Shown: piece after piece, positions 11,668-23,905 of the stretch
Position numbering within the stretch: the stretch's first letter is position 1
Layout of the letters: each line of letters starts with the position of its first letter
Assembly (NCBI GenBank): GCA_001599595.1
Contig: BCHH01000002.1
Location: 286,390-350,389, forward strand
DNA from: Beverwykella pulmonaria
Taxonomy: Eukaryota; Ascomycota; Dothideomycetes; Pleosporales; Melanommataceae
Length of the DNA: 64,000 bases
Reading direction: 5' to 3'
The notes under the pieces: generated by a model
What the model saw: only the letters and a program-made list of their open reading frames with translations
The model's database searches: none
Told to the model about the DNA's origin: nothing
Translations under genes and position numbers: made by a program

Positions 11668-12762
11668 TTATAGACCAATCTCGATAACGACGCTCCATTG
11701 TCCGTCTCCCCCCGGCTCACTGTTCTTGAACATTTTAAAACTCTTGATCTTCTTCAAACCCATGTCACTCGCGTAATCTTCGAGCATTTTTTCAACGCGG
11801 TCGCCATGGGGCGTTGCAAGGAAGGCATCGTAGAGTTCCTTGTCCGATCCCTGTGGAAGGATAAGAATTCCTTCTCTAGGATCAAGGTCTCCTGCTTCAG
11901 GGTTGAGCTGCTTATGAAGTTGATTTTTAGCAGCATAAATAGAGTCCAACACAGTGCTCACTTTCGTGTCCTCTCCGTTGATTGTGTCTTTGATGTTGTT
12001 CCGGACTATGTATTTGAGTTCGCTGGATCCTACTTGGTTTGTAGGATTCTCGTCTGACCATTTCTTGCAGGCGTCTTTCCAATTGCTCATGACCATATCA
12101 GACCATCGAAATGCCTTGAGATTATCGCGTTCTTTATTAAAACTTTGATCGATGATGATGGTCTGAGAGTCAGGCTTTTCGAAGGTTACCACGATTTGGG
12201 TGCGTTCATTCTTTGGCCCTCCCTTGTTATAGATCTCTCTCTTTGACCATACAGGATTATCAAGGTCATCGCCTCCGGGCAATACCTTACTGTAACTCGG
12301 AGATTGAAAATCAAAGGCATTGTATTTGTCCGTTACTTGGACATCGTATTTTTCTTTGACACCATCTCCAGTGGCTGTCGAAGTCGAGCAGCGAAGCCAT
12401 GGAATCCATCGTCGAGTCCAGCTTCTCTTGTTGCATCCCATCCCTCCTGTCGTCCCTCCTGTCTTGCCAAGACCACCGTTACCAGTTCCTTCTGGTGTCT
12501 TTTCAGGTCCTTGCTGGTCTGGACCGTTGTTCCATTGGTTAGGAGCATTAGGGCTGTCTGGTTCTTTGTTCGGGCGGGGCGTTCTACCAAGCGGTGATCG
12601 CTGCTCAATGGTATTGAAAGGATGTTTGCAAGCGATTCCGTAGTCGATTGCATTGAAATCACCGCCATGATGCGCAGGTGTACAAGGAGCTACGCGACCA
12701 TCCGATCTGAGAATGAAGACTGAGAGGAACACAAGCGTGAGGTTGGAGATGTGCTGCCGCAT
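11668..12762 (-). CDS. Putative secreted protein, 364 residues, unknown family
   Basis: A single uninterrupted frame from the ATG at 12762. Residues 1-23 (MRQHISNLTLVFLSVFILRSDG) form a signal peptide with a short charged start and a hydrophobic core. Next come a cysteine-containing segment (APCTPAHH...IACKHP), a Pro/Gly/Asn-rich low-complexity linker at about residues 55-105, and a mostly hydrophilic C-terminal domain of about 220 residues (DIQV-like start, QIVVTFEKPDSQTIIIDQSF, ending WSVVIEIGL). No catalytic motif was recognised. It sits alone inside a transposon-rich, AT-rich island, a setting where fungal effector-like genes are often found, but size and cysteine content are not decisive. 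Secretion is inferred from the leader only. Confidence 0.6.
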   Translation of the reverse strand: MRQHISNLTLVFLSVFILRSDGRVAPCTPAHHGGDFNAIDYGIACKHPFNTIEQRSPLGRTPRPNKEPDSPNAPNQWNNGPDQQGPEKTPEGTGNGGLGKTGGTTGGMGCNKRSWTRRWIPWLRCSTSTATGDGVKEKYDVQVTDKYNAFDFQSPSYSKVLPGGDDLDNPVWSKREIYNKGGPKNERTQIVVTFEKPDSQTIIIDQSFNKERDNLKAFRWSDMVMSNWKDACKKWSDENPTNQVGSSELKYIVRNNIKDTINGEDTKVSTVLDSIYAAKNQLHKQLNPEAGDLDPREGILILPQGSDKELYDAFLATPHGDRVEKMLEDYASDMGLKKIKSFKMFKNSEPGGDGQWSVVIEIGL

Positions 12763-13530
12763 TTTGCACCTGCGTAGATAGAAGCTGGCTCGGGACTTGG
12801 TTGTATTTTAAAGAAATGTTATCGAATAGTGGGAAGGTATGAGTTATAATCTTAATGATTGAGTGGCGTTATACTGGAGTCTACAATACTTCTTCTGTGG
12901 ATGTTTATTATCGTTCTACTTATACAAAGAAACCCCAGACTCATGATTGTATCTTTCATCAAATAAAACAGGGAATTGTGAGGTATGTGTCCTCGTATGG
13001 TTCTCCAACCAATTGACTATGAAAAAGTGTCACCTTTTAGCGAAGGAGGCTCTTTTGACTTACGGTGTTTTTAAAGGAATGAGGCGTCCCGGTGTAGAAC
13101 TCCCTGCGCCCCTTTGATGCCAGGACATTCCAATTTACTACACCCAATCCATTTCTGAGTAGTGTAACTTTGCCGGAAAGTCTCAGTTGGGGGTAGATGT
13201 TGTTCTCTGAGGGAAGGGGTGACAGGATCAAATTGGCGCGGTGAATCCTTGAGTATGCCTCGAAAACATATTTTCTAACAGCAGGTGTTTCGAACATGAC
13301 CAATAGATCAATAAGTAGTGTCGTTGTATCTCGTGTAAAATATTAAACATTACACGGGGGTGGCATGGAGTGGCACTTGGGGCGGGGCCGTTCATCCAAA
13401 CCCAGAAAATTCTCTTGGCAAATATGTCACGTGTAGCACCTGTTCTATCATATGCCTATTTTAGCTAGCTCACCCTTCATGGGTATATATAGTCCTCGTG
13501 TGAGCAGCCAGCTCTTCACGGCTTTCACAC

Positions 13531-13661
13531 TGTAAGCAGAAGTGTTGAGCAAAGAGTATCAGGATGTGTATTTGATGTGATGTATGTACAGCTAATATAT
13601 ATGAGACGGGCTGATTAGTCAGTGGCATATCCATGTGACGGTATTGTATCCTGGGCTTACA
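13531..13661 (-). repeat. MITE copy 3 (TGTAAGC family)
   Basis: A 131-bp copy running TGTAAGCAGAAG to GGGCTTACA, flanked on both sides by CACAC, an exact 5-bp target duplication. The core GATTAGTCAGTGGCATATCC is conserved. Confidence 0.85.
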
Positions 13662-14079
13662 CACACTCTTTATACACACTTTACCCATCAGACTATTGAC
13701 TTCCTCTTTTCATCGTGACAAAATCACTACTCAGGAGTTATACATAACCCTTTTTCGGGCATAGAGACCATTATATTCTGTTCTTTCTGAGGGGAGTGCA
13801 GCTTTTACATATTAATGTTTTGTTCTATACTTGGTCAGGCCGCCAAGCTTCTCAGTAGAGTTCCTGAGTCGATCCCAGGATGTCTCAGAGCCTCAACCAT
13901 CAACTATCAGCAACCTCATCAAGCAATCAATTCGGCTCCAGATTGTACATTTCTGTGATCCCGCCCACCATCCCATGGTTTTCTGTTTTTTGCCCATTTG
14001 TAGATAGTTATCGCGCTTTGCGCTCGGCCGAACAGCTGGCTCACGATTGACGCGCTGAGTGAGATTCAGGATCAGGTAT

Positions 14080-14176
14080 TGACGCTTACGGCAGCTTAAG
14101 AACCTGGTCAAGATAGCTGAATCCCCCTTGATGAGGTTTGGCGCTCACGGCAGCTTAAGAACCCAATCAAGATAGC
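14080..14176. repeat. Two diverged direct repeats of about 37 bp
   Basis: The unit GCTCACGGCAGCTTAAGAAC followed by CCAATCAAGATAGC occurs at 14140-14176. A slightly changed form (CTTACGGCAGCTTAAGAACC, then TGGTCAAGATAGC) occurs at 14080-14115. Function unknown. Confidence 0.6.
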
Positions 14177-14945
14177 ATTCACGTGAACCCACTTCGAGCC
14201 TACACCCTCAAATATAGCCTTGATTTTCTCCAAAAACCAGCTACCACACCTTGCTCGGGCCGATGAGATTTTATAGAAGCCAATGCAAAGGCATGATGAC
14301 TTCTACGTCTGCAACTCCACTTTCTCATCAACTACTTTCCATTGCTCCCAGAAAATTTTAAGCAAGGCACTACCACGATCATTTGACTTAAATCATCTTT
14401 TATTGTTCTTCTTGCAATGCATGCATGGATTCTTGCTCACATTATTTCGCGCGTAGTGTCGCTTTACTTGTATAGGCGATTATAATAAAAAAGAGAATGC
14501 TAAGGATTGCGCAGCCTTACAAGGGGAATGCTGTGAGTTTAAGTCCAGGTTACGGGGTTGAAAGCATTGATCTGTTCAAGTTGCTGAGATATAATATTGG
14601 GGTGTTTTGGACAACGGGGAAAAGATAGGCCGCAAAATATCTACTCATTCCTTCCTTTAACACAAGTGGAGAGTATAGCATTAATGAAGAATTATCCACT
14701 ACGCTTTTTCCATTTCCAACCCACCAGTCATCACTAGTGCATGGGCATTGTCTTCAAATTAAGATACCAATTTCCAATCCTCGGGGCCGCCTGAGAAGCC
14801 AGAAGAATAGAGAATCCCTCCCTGGACCTCAACAAAACTCGACTCTCAAGATATCGTGCTTCCAATTCAATTTAAGGGGAGTTTCATGTGAAATTTGTAT
14901 TAAATAGAATGTAGGGGCTATGCTATTCAGAATTCATTGGTGTGA

Positions 14946-15077
14946 TGTAAGCCCAGGACACCATACTGTCACGTGGATATGCCACTGGCTATTCAGTCCG
15001 TCATATATATATTTGCTGTACATACATCACATACAATACACATCTTGACACCTTTTTCCTCCACAATTCTGCTTACA
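14946..15077 (+). repeat. MITE copy 4 (TGTAAGC family)
   Basis: A 132-bp copy from TGTAAGCCCAGGACACC to GCTTACA, flanked by TGTGA on both sides, an exact 5-bp target duplication. It is slightly shorter than copy 1 through an internal deletion in the right arm. Confidence 0.85.
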
Positions 15078-15656
15078 TGTGATATATCTACCCTAAGCCT
15101 GTTGCATGATGGGGTGATAAGAAGACCTCTAGGCACGGGCTCAGAGCTTGAATTTACTTATTCATCTAGAACTGGCCAGCTCTCAGCCAGAGACCATATA
15201 CCAATAGCGTCAGTAATAAGCGTTTGGACCCCCGGCCTGCGCTCTGACTTGGACCTACTGGCTACTATTCCGTTCAGGCCGGCGGGCCAGAGGAAGAAGC
15301 CAGGATCCCCTAGGCAGGATACCAGGATAATAACGTAAAGCTACTTTAGGAAGGGTGGTTTTTAGATTCGCTTGGTTTCAGCATTCGCTACTTTACATTC
15401 ACTCAAGCTTGGGTGGTTAGCCAACACGGCTATCTTATCATGTGTTACATTAGCATTATATTGCATAAGCTCTCATCGAGTATATGTACACGCAGTTACT
15501 CACTAGCAAGTAATCAACCAGATCCTTCCTTTCTATTATGGCCTCGCAAGTACTGTTAAAAAGACAGCGATTAACTTTTAACTTTTTACACAAATCGCGA
15601 AGCAATTAAGGCTTAACAGTCTCTTAGGGATACCTAGAGAAGCAGAGCAAGATTAA

Positions 15657-16458
15657 TTACACTGCGAAGGCGAAAGATTGCCCATCTGGAACTGCACTAA
15701 TAGTGGTTGACAGGTTTGCAACATTGCGATACTCTACACGACAGCAGGACAATCCCACTCTTTCAATCCAGTTCTGCCCAATCAAGGTAGAGGATAGTAG
15801 TCCACGACCCTGACAAACCGCCTTGATAGCCGTTTCCAGGGGCGCTGTAGAGATGAGACTAATGTCGCCGTGCATATGGATGGGGAGGTTGGTCACCATG
15901 CGGCCGACAACAGAGATCACTTTGTTGACGAGGGAGCGAAGTTTTCCGCCGAGATTAGTAGTTGTGGTTATTTCAGTCTCGGTGAAGATGTGGATGCGGT
16001 GGTGCATGCAGACTTAGTTTCGGAGGTCTTAGCCTTGAAGGTCTTGGTCTCGGAGGTTTTGGCCTCGGATATCGCTTTGCTCGAGGCAGAAGGCATTGTA
16101 ACCTCGATTTAAATGGAAGAAGTAGGCGAGGAGAAAGACCAAAAAGTAGTTTCGCTAGTAGCCGCAGGAGAGAACTTCCTCCTAGACCGAGGGAGGTCTA
16201 ACACCTTAGTTGAGATGCCGGCTGAAACGGTCAAAACAAGACCGAGGAGAAAAATGGGCTTTACGGTAAGAAAAATCAACTGAACAGCATAGAACAACGC
16301 ACTAAAGTATCTTCATCGATAGACATGGGATAGCGGAAATCAAAGCTGCTGTTTTCTAGTATTGTGAGCGTTGGTGTTGATAGGCTGAAGTCGCTGTCGA
16401 AATCATAGTCGGGTAGGTAGCGGTAAAACTTAGGAGCACTTCCCAAATCCGAGGACAC
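15657..16458 (-). other. Unresolved minus-strand open frames, possible broken gene
   Basis: Three or four consecutive minus-strand frames fill this stretch: 16458-16276 (starts MSSDLGSAPKFYRYLPDYDF), 16297-16109 (hydrophobic start), a short Lys/Ser/Thr repeat frame near 16095, and 16007-15657 (116 residues, ends PDGQSFAFAV). They look weakly coding, and their order would allow a single gene split by introns or frameshifts, but no splice set joining them convincingly was found and no family is recognised. It may equally be non-coding. Confidence 0.25.
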
Positions 16459-16657
16459 CTTCAGACGTTAAGTGAGTAAGGCCGTGACAGCTAGGACGAA
16501 AAATGGTAGTGAATTAGTCATACACAAGGTACAACTGGCTATACCTAACTGCCAAACCTTCTCAGTGAGCCTCTCAGTGGTAGACCACACCATCTGGAAC
16601 GGATGGATTCGAGGAAATTCCGCTCGGGTAGTACCCAGCTCAACAAGCCCGAGAATC

Positions 16658-18491
16658 TCAAGCTGCATTCCTGAATTGTACCACAGGACCAACTCTTCCA
16701 AATCCCAGAGCATCCCACAGCTGGTACTCATCCTCTCTTTGCCTTCCTTCCTCCATGCATGGTCCACCCCCTCCAAGTCCTGGCTCATCGGGGGAGACTC
16801 GCATATCGTAACGGTACAGAAGGTGGGCGAGAGTAAGCTTGAGCTGCAGATATGCAAGATTCTTGCCGATGCATTGCCGCGTACCTAGTCCAAAGGGCTC
16901 AAAACCTCTTCGTGCATGGGAAATACTTGTCTGTGAGACAACATCAGACTCGATCCATCTTTCAGGCTGATATTTCCAAGGCTCTGGGAAATGTGTTGGA
17001 TTGTGGTGCATAGCGTATGCAGAAACACCGACCACTGTTGATTCCGGAAGCTGGTGCCCATCAATGTTCATCCCACCAGGTAGAACAACGCGAGGAAGAT
17101 GGCTGGGAACAGGGGCAGTCCTGCGAAGAGCTTCTTCAATGCAGGCGTAGAGATATACGCAGGAGTTCAGTTTTGGCCCGTTAAAGATCTCGTCTGTAGT
17201 GGTAAATGTCGATCTATTTCATCTCAGGACAGAAGCAAGGCAGTGGAAAGCTTAGTCAACTTACCGAATCTCTGCCGTAGCCTTCTCAAGAGCCCCACGG
17301 TTGTGGACCAAGTAAAAAATCGTTCCAGCAAGTACACCACTGTAAGGGTCTGCCCCCGCATTCATCATGTTGAGACATTCAGTGTCGAGATCAGCACGTG
17401 TTGGCCGCCATCCAGTTTTCTTGTCCTGATTATTGACCAGTCGAGACAAAAAATCAAGAGCATCTGCATTCGCTCCTTTCTCGCCGCCATCGTTCTCACA
17501 GCTCCGCAGATGCACTTGGCTGCTCGCATAATCGATGAGTCGGTTGTTGTCAACGACCGGTTTCCCGCCCACGATCTCGAACAGCCTTGTTCGAAGCAAA
17601 GGACGCACTATAGGGGCTAGAGGAAGATACGACACCTTGATGACGAGCATTAACAGAAGAAGAAAAGGGGGGACGGTATGAAAAAATGGCATACCCAGTA
17701 GAGAAACTTGGATGCAGGAAGGATTGAGTCGGCTAGGTCCCTATACTTCGTATCCTGCACGCTCTTCATATCACACCCGAGCACCAGTCCGCCCATGATG
17801 TCAAACCCAAGATGTGTTGTTGCCTCGGCAATGTCCCAATTCCCACCCCAGTCATCTCCAGCCGGCTTCACGGTCTCGCAAAATCTTTCAATGATGTCGA
17901 TGATGACGGGCTCATTCTGCTTCTGCGATTCCACAGAAAAAGCGGGGCTCATCCATCTGCGCCTAGCCGCATGCTTATCCCTGTCGGTTTCCGTGAAGCT
18001 GCTGTATGATCCCGCTGCAATATCAAAGGTCTTGTACCATTCTCCTTTCTTGACATTGGCGCTTCGAGGCCCGTAGATGGCATTTAAAGCCGACGCAGTG
18101 TTGAAAGAAAGGGTATTAGGAGCAATGCGAACAATGGGGCCTTTACGCAATCAGTAAACGATCTTATCACCTGACTGTGCTCCTGTAGGCGTGATAAGGG
18201 ACTGATGCTGCGTACCATATTTGTCGTGGTCTTTCAAGTGCCATATGTGTCGATTACCTCTATATGCCTGCCAGAGAAGAGGCCAGCCGCTCAGTTTGTA
18301 TTGAACTGGGCCCGGATACTTGGCTAGTGGATGAAAGACAACACGGTAGATGCAAAGGGCAGTGAACTGATGAGATGTGTTAAGCGAGAATTGCAACATA
18401 CGATGAGATGACGTACATAAATGATAAGAGCGAGCAAGCCGCCCAGCAGAGCATGGGAGACTGATGGGATGGGGACCTCTAGAAGAGCCAT
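16658..18491 (-). CDS. Cytochrome P450 monooxygenase, 532 residues
   Basis: Five exons on the minus strand, 18491-18417, 18366-18216, 18140-17695, 17635-17265 and 17213-16658, join in frame. Residues 1-25 (MALLEVPIPS then ALLGGLLALIIY) start the ER membrane anchor, followed by the proline hinge VVFHPLAKYPGP. WMSPAFS marks the C helix, and NAGADPYSGVLAGTIFY is the I helix. The ExxR motif is in CIEEALRR, PERW follows, and the heme thiolate is Cys462 in FEPFGLGTRQCIGKNLAY. The last join uses an ATAG acceptor, because the nearer CAG would create a stop. The family resembles fungal P450s related to benzoate- or sesquiterpene-type hydroxylases, but the substrate cannot be told. A GT-rich unclaimed region lies upstream; no biosynthetic core gene is adjacent. 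Confidence 0.88.
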
Positions 18492-20441
18492 GAAAGTGAG
18501 CATTGAGAGCTTGATGAGAGTACAAAGGATTGAAAGGAATACTTAGGTGAAGGAGATGATAACGGAAGGTATCAATGAGTGCCGCAGCGGGCTGCCCCGC
18601 TCGTAGGTGCAGACGGGACTTCAACCGAGCTGTTAGCGATATGGGCAACCCCCATGTTCGCCGATTGGAGCTAGCAGCGGGCCTAGTTGAGTAGTTGAGT
18701 GGTTGCGTGGTTGACAGGTGAGCTGCAAGATGGGGTTGTTCATCCCACGACTATGCCATTTTGAGACTGGTTTGCCGCCGCTTGGCCTAATGAATTGAGA
18801 TGACCCCTGCCCGGTTTCACCCTCTTAGGCCACACGAGATAGATGTTTACAGATTTGTGACTTACATTACGATGGCTTTACTTACAGGGAACCAACCTCA
18901 GCATACGCTTCTCAAGAAACAGTCATTGAAACCCTCCTCTTCGCCCGTAACCTCAACTTCGTACGTGGAAGCCCGATCAGCCCGCGGCGACAAAGTCTTC
19001 AGTTTGAATAAGGCCACGGAGAGCCAGAAAGGTAATTCTCCACTTGGTTCTTCAATAGGCGTTTCCCTGACAATTCCTAGTAACTCTCTTCTATCCCTTG
19101 CTCACTCGGTCGCCTTTCCTCGATCCGAAGTCGTCACAGAGGAAATAAGACAGCTTCCCCACTCATCTTTCTGATTTTGAATTGAAATCTTGAGGCAATT
19201 GAGACGCCAACCTACAATTTCAATAAACAATTTCTTAGAAGCCCTAGGTGGGTGGCAGTGGGTGGCAGTGGGTGGCTGAGTGTGGTGATGTCTGAACAAG
19301 GCTCAGGATTTGATTGATGGAGTATTAGGATGAAAATTAGGGGTGGGGCAGATTGAAAGAAATGCAAATTTTCGAAGTAGGAGAGAATCACTAGATATGG
19401 GGTCCCTGGAAATCTTACTCAAAATGGCCAGCTGTAGGCAGGAAGACAGGCTCGGAATATCCATGGATGCTCCGACGCTCCGTCGGAGCTCGGATATGTT
19501 GATGTTCGCCGAGCCGGACCTCGATCAGCGTTGCATTGACATGGGTGGGCTGTCGGTATGTCGGCACATGTTCGAGGTCGATGAGTCAAAATGCTGATGC
19601 CTAGCGAGTCTGGATTGTGAGGTTGAGTTAAACTTCGACGCTTACGGAGCTTAGGACTTTGGTTCTGGAATGTCCGCTTCTTCGTACACCGTTTGTACGT
19701 GCGCGTACATCGACTTTGATACATGTGCTTCCAGAAAGGACTCGACCTAGAAATGCACGAGAGAACTGTGCCACATGTCACGATTGTCGGTGTCGTCGCT
19801 CGTCCGTGATTGGGCCGTTGAACCTGGCAAGACATGTTGGGAGCAGGCTTCAAAGCGGCCTTGTCTCTTGGAAACTGAAGTTGTACAGCAGCATCAACGT
19901 GGGCCAGTTCGCATTCAATCGGCATGGAAGCGAGGTGTCATATCATCTGACGTACGTTCCGCTGCGCGTCCGCGGTCGTTCTGGAAAGAGGGCGCTGGAG
20001 CACAGGAACATTGGCCAATAGGAGCGAAAAGGGCCTAATGAGACAGACGCTGCTTACGAAGCGGTTGCGCCTTTATAAATGCAGGCGGTGAGGCTGTTCC
20101 TCTAATCAGATGGCGCTATGACGGAGTGGAACCCGGCGTGGGAAGGCTATTGTTGGTTCTTTGGGGAGGGTTCTTCAATGCCTGGATACCCCAACATGCC
20201 GATCCAAGCCCTCGCATCGCACACATCTCTTGGAGAACATATAGCGACCTCCCCTCCCATTGCCCAAGCGCGGGCGCTCCAATTGCGCTGCACCTGACCC
20301 ATCGGGGTTCTTTCATGGTTCAAGCCCCGACGCTGCAAGGATCCGTCATCAGCCAAAAGCCCAGCTTTGAAATAATACAGCGCCAACCCCTCCCCGCTGA
20401 CCTAACTTCCCGCGCCTTCCTCTGTAATTCTAGCTCCCACC
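18492..20441. other. Intergenic region between divergent P450 and regulator genes
   Basis: Nearly 2 kb holding the promoters of two divergent genes. Frames such as the one at 18800-19174 lack motifs and splice context. A small tandem repeat at 19249-19277 is listed separately. Confidence 0.45.
19249..19277. repeat. Short tandem repeat, unit GGGTGGCAGT
   Basis: Nearly three copies of a 10-bp unit: GGTGGGTGGCAGTGGGTGGC, then AGTGGGTGGC. Confidence 0.7.
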
Positions 20442-23291
20442 ATGTCGGACGACATTCTGCACTCGCCAACCACCACCGCCTCCACGACCACAGCCAACGC
20501 CCCCGACCGCGTCCAGAAGCGCAATGGCAGCATCAGCAACGCCGCCGGCGCAGCCAACTCCAGATCTTGCGTCACTTGTCGCAAGCGCAAAGTGAAATGC
20601 GACAAGAAGCAGCCATGCTCCAACTGCGCACGCGCCAAGATTGAATGTATATTTCCAGGCCCCGGCCGCGCGCCCCGCAAGTCGCGGAAGCCACCAGATG
20701 GCGAGCTCATGGACAGGCTGCGCCGTCTGGAAGGCGTCGTGCAGAGCTTGAATGCACAGGTCGAAGAGCATGAGCAGGAGGCCGCAGACAGGACCCAGGA
20801 CCCGGTCCGGAATGGTGACGCGGGGGGCTGCCCTAGTCGCGGGCAGTACGAAGAACGCATGAGCGCAAGCGTTGCGCTCGACAACACCGTCGAGGGACTC
20901 GAGAGCCGGTTCGGGCGATTGGTCGTGGATCAGGGTCGGAGTCGGTACATCAACAACAGCTTCTGGGCGAGCCTGAACAACGAGGTATATGCCCTACCGA
21001 GACTCGCAACACGATAGCCATGGCTAATGATAGCAAGGTCGAAGATCTCAAGGCCATTCTCATCGAACCTTCCGACGACGAAGACGAAAACACCGAGTCG
21101 CCCGATGCCTCGTACTCGTCCCAGCACCAGGGCTTCATATTCGGATACAGCTCCACCAATGTGGATATGCTCTCCTTACATCCTCCGCCCGATGGCGCAC
21201 GGATGTTCTGGAAGATCTACAAAGAGAACGTGGATCCGCTGGTCAAAGTCCTCCATATCCCAACCCTCGACCCAGTAGTCTTCGACGCCGTAACACACCC
21301 TGAGAACCTCCCCAAAGGGCTCGAGTGTCTCATGTTCGCTATCTATTACGGTGCGGTCACGAGCGTCTCGAATGAAGAGTGCATAAAGCAGTGGGGCGAG
21401 GACCGGACCAGCCTCCTTCACAAGTACCGTTTCGGGCTGGAGCAGGCGCTTGCGAGAGCCAACTTCTTGTACTGTGACGAAATGATCATTCTCCAGGCTT
21501 TCGTGATATTTTTGATCCTGCTACGGAGGAACGACGACGCGAGGAAGATATGGACCCTCACGGGACTGGTTGTGCGCATTGCCCAGACGCTGGGAATCCA
21601 CAGGGACGGCAGCCATTTTTCTCTACCGCCTTTCGAGATCGAAATGCGGAGGCGGTTGTGGTGGCAGGTCTGCATTCTGGATGCACGAGCTTCCGAGGAC
21701 CATGGGTGTGATCCCACCATCATCGAGGCCCAATTCGACACCAAGATGGTAAGATCATGGTCACATTGTGAGGAACCCCACGCTGACAGACTACCAGCCC
21801 TTGAATGTATTTGACACGGACCTCGACCCAGGTATGAAAGAACTTCCTGAAGAACGCACTGGCTTCACCGACATGACCTTCTGCCTTATTCGATTTGAAG
21901 TTGCCAACATCTTCCGCCGCATCCTCTACGTTCCTCCAGGGCCGAACCGGTGTACTCAGTTCTTCTCCAACCTCACCATTCCCGAGAAGGAGAAGTGGAT
22001 CAGCGAAGCCCATCAACGACTCGAAGACAAGTACTTGAGCAACGCAGACATGACGATACCCCTCTACTGGGTGACGGCGACAATATCACGATTAGTCATG
22101 AGCAAGATGTGGTTAATTGTGTATCATCCGCATCAAAGACGCGATGGTGGTACGTTTCACATGGCTTCCTCATCATCCTCTTGCATTTCTAATTTCAAGC
22201 TAGGCGCTTCACTCCCCCAGGAAACAAAAGACAAGCTCTTCATCACCTCATTGGAAAACATTGAATATTCCATCCTCCTTGAAACCGAAGCTCGCACCAT
22301 GAAGTGGGGCTGGCTTTTCCGCACCTACGTTCAATGGCACGCCATCGCCTTCCTCCTCTCCGAACTCTGCGTCCGCACCAAAGGTGAAGCCGTCGAGCGG
22401 GCCTGGGCCGCACTCGAAACGACAGCCGGCAGATGGTGGTTTCCTCTTGGCGACTCCTACTACCGCAAGGGAAAGCAAGGCTGTCTATGGAAACCATTGA
22501 GAAAGTTGATGGCGAAAGCACGGGCTGCCAGAGAACGAGAATTAGCTCTCGAGCGAGCGAGCCAAGCGCTCAAGAATGGAGGCATCGTTTTCCAAGAATA
22601 TCCACCAGCCCTCGAGACAATGTCAGAACCGCTCGTAGCCGATCAGCCGAGTCCCGAGAATTTAGACAAGATGCTGCGACCCGCAGCCCCCAAGCTCGGC
22701 GAGATGCCATCTGCAGAGGCACCGACCTGGAGTGGAAGTCCACTCACGCGAAACCTAACATCACCAATGGAGACCGTGATCAATGACATGTCGTCGCTCA
22801 ACCGGAGTACTCTAGGCGGAGGCTTCGACGCAGTGACTATGACCACCCCAAAGGATCTAAGTGCAGCACAAGATTTCACCGACCTCACAGAACACGGTCT
22901 CGATTACTTAATCCGCGACGTGCTGAACGGCGTAGACTACAATGACGCACCAATGTCCCTGGGCAACGACACCATGAACGGGCCATCGCACTTCCCCGGC
23001 TCTCTAATTAATCCCCAGGCACAACAGCAACATCTGCAGACGGACCTAAACAGTAACATGGCAGGCTTCACACAACAAACGACAAATCTTTTCCCTACAA
23101 CGGCCGAGTTCAATGATAGTCCCACTGCCGTCGGAGGGAGTTCAGGCCAGAGCTCGAACTCGCCCGGCGGAGAGGTGTCGAATATGGATTGGGCTGGGTG
23201 GGATGATCTAGTGAGTCAGTATGGAATGGAGGGGCAGACGGGGCTGAATTCTAATGCGGCAGGGCATTTGGGCATGGTGCATTGGTTTTAA
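20442..23291 (+). CDS. Zn2Cys6 transcription factor with fungal-specific (Fungal_trans) domain
   Basis: Exons 20442-20984, 21038-21748 and 21798-23291 fit, with a probable further 54-base in-frame intron at 22150-22203 (GTACGT donor, CTAAT branch, CTAG acceptor), giving 897 residues. The binuclear zinc cluster uses Cys43, 46, 53, 59, 62 and 69 (RSCVTCRKRKVKCDKKQPCS and following). A leucine-rich coiled coil (MDRLRRLEGVVQSLNAQVEE) suggests dimer binding. The middle homology region is recognisable from MFWKIYKENVDPLVKVLHIP through RIAQTLGIHRDGSHF and EMRRRLWWQVCILDARASED. The C-terminal 250 residues are Ser/Asn/Gln-rich with acidic patches and may be the activation domain. It acts in the nucleus. 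Targets are unknown; the divergent P450 gene is over 1.9 kb away. Confidence 0.9.
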
Positions 23292-23905
23292 CAAGGTGTG
23301 TTACTGCTTTGGACAGCGAGGAGAAAACGACAGCAGCGTGAATCATTCGCTCGTTTCAGAGATGGGGGACATAATGGCAAATGGCAACCATGTGTCTGTA
23401 CGATACAATGATGATAACAAAGGCGTTTTGGGAAGAACGATGCACCTGTATCGGCCTACTAGGGTGCGATTGTATACCCAATATGGTGACTGGAAGGTCG
23501 TGGGCGTTTGTTGTACTGTAGCTTTCTTGGCATCAACTGAGCCGTGCGTTCTCCTCTCCACAAGTGTTGGTCTCACTGATATGCTTGTGTGGTGAACTAA
23601 TGCTATGTTTATGCCAGTATGGGGACGGGATTGCGTTCTCTATTAGCACATGAAAGACCCCTCTGGCGGATATAGTTGGGCATGGCAAAGCCAGCTTCAT
23701 CGTTTTGAACTATTGCCAGAATTCAGTGTATTGGTACATACCATGATTGCTCTACTTCGCCGACCACCTCCAACAAAGGTCGTCTAGTATATCGACGATT
23801 TTTACGAGAAGGATAGATTGAGGACTTGACAGCTACGATGCCGGAACGCCTCCATATATCCAACACCTGCCCTGCTCATAGATCATATCAGACCGCCCCA
23901 CCGTG
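23292..23905. other. Convergent 3' intergenic region
   Basis: Downstream regions of two convergent genes. The frame at 23254-23595 continues out of the regulator's 3' end and is not protein-like. Confidence 0.4.

Larger units (their letters stand above)
12763..15656. other. AT-rich repeat island without supported genes
   Basis: About 2.9 kb of AT-rich sequence carrying MITE copies 3 and 4 and a diverged 37-bp duplication. Open frames here are short and unlike proteins. A GC-richer stretch at 15110-15330 may be an old transposon fragment, but no motif was recognised. Confidence 0.5.

Noticed and set aside
11270..15060. A short peptide pattern (MDMPLTNQSVIYI-like) repeated in several frames
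   Set aside because: It is simply the translation of the conserved left arm of the MITE copies; frames differ in length and end in element flanks.
20126..20644. A plus-strand frame overlapping the start of the Zn2Cys6 regulator
   Set aside because: It is out of frame with the zinc cluster and loses protein character; the region before 20442 is leader sequence.
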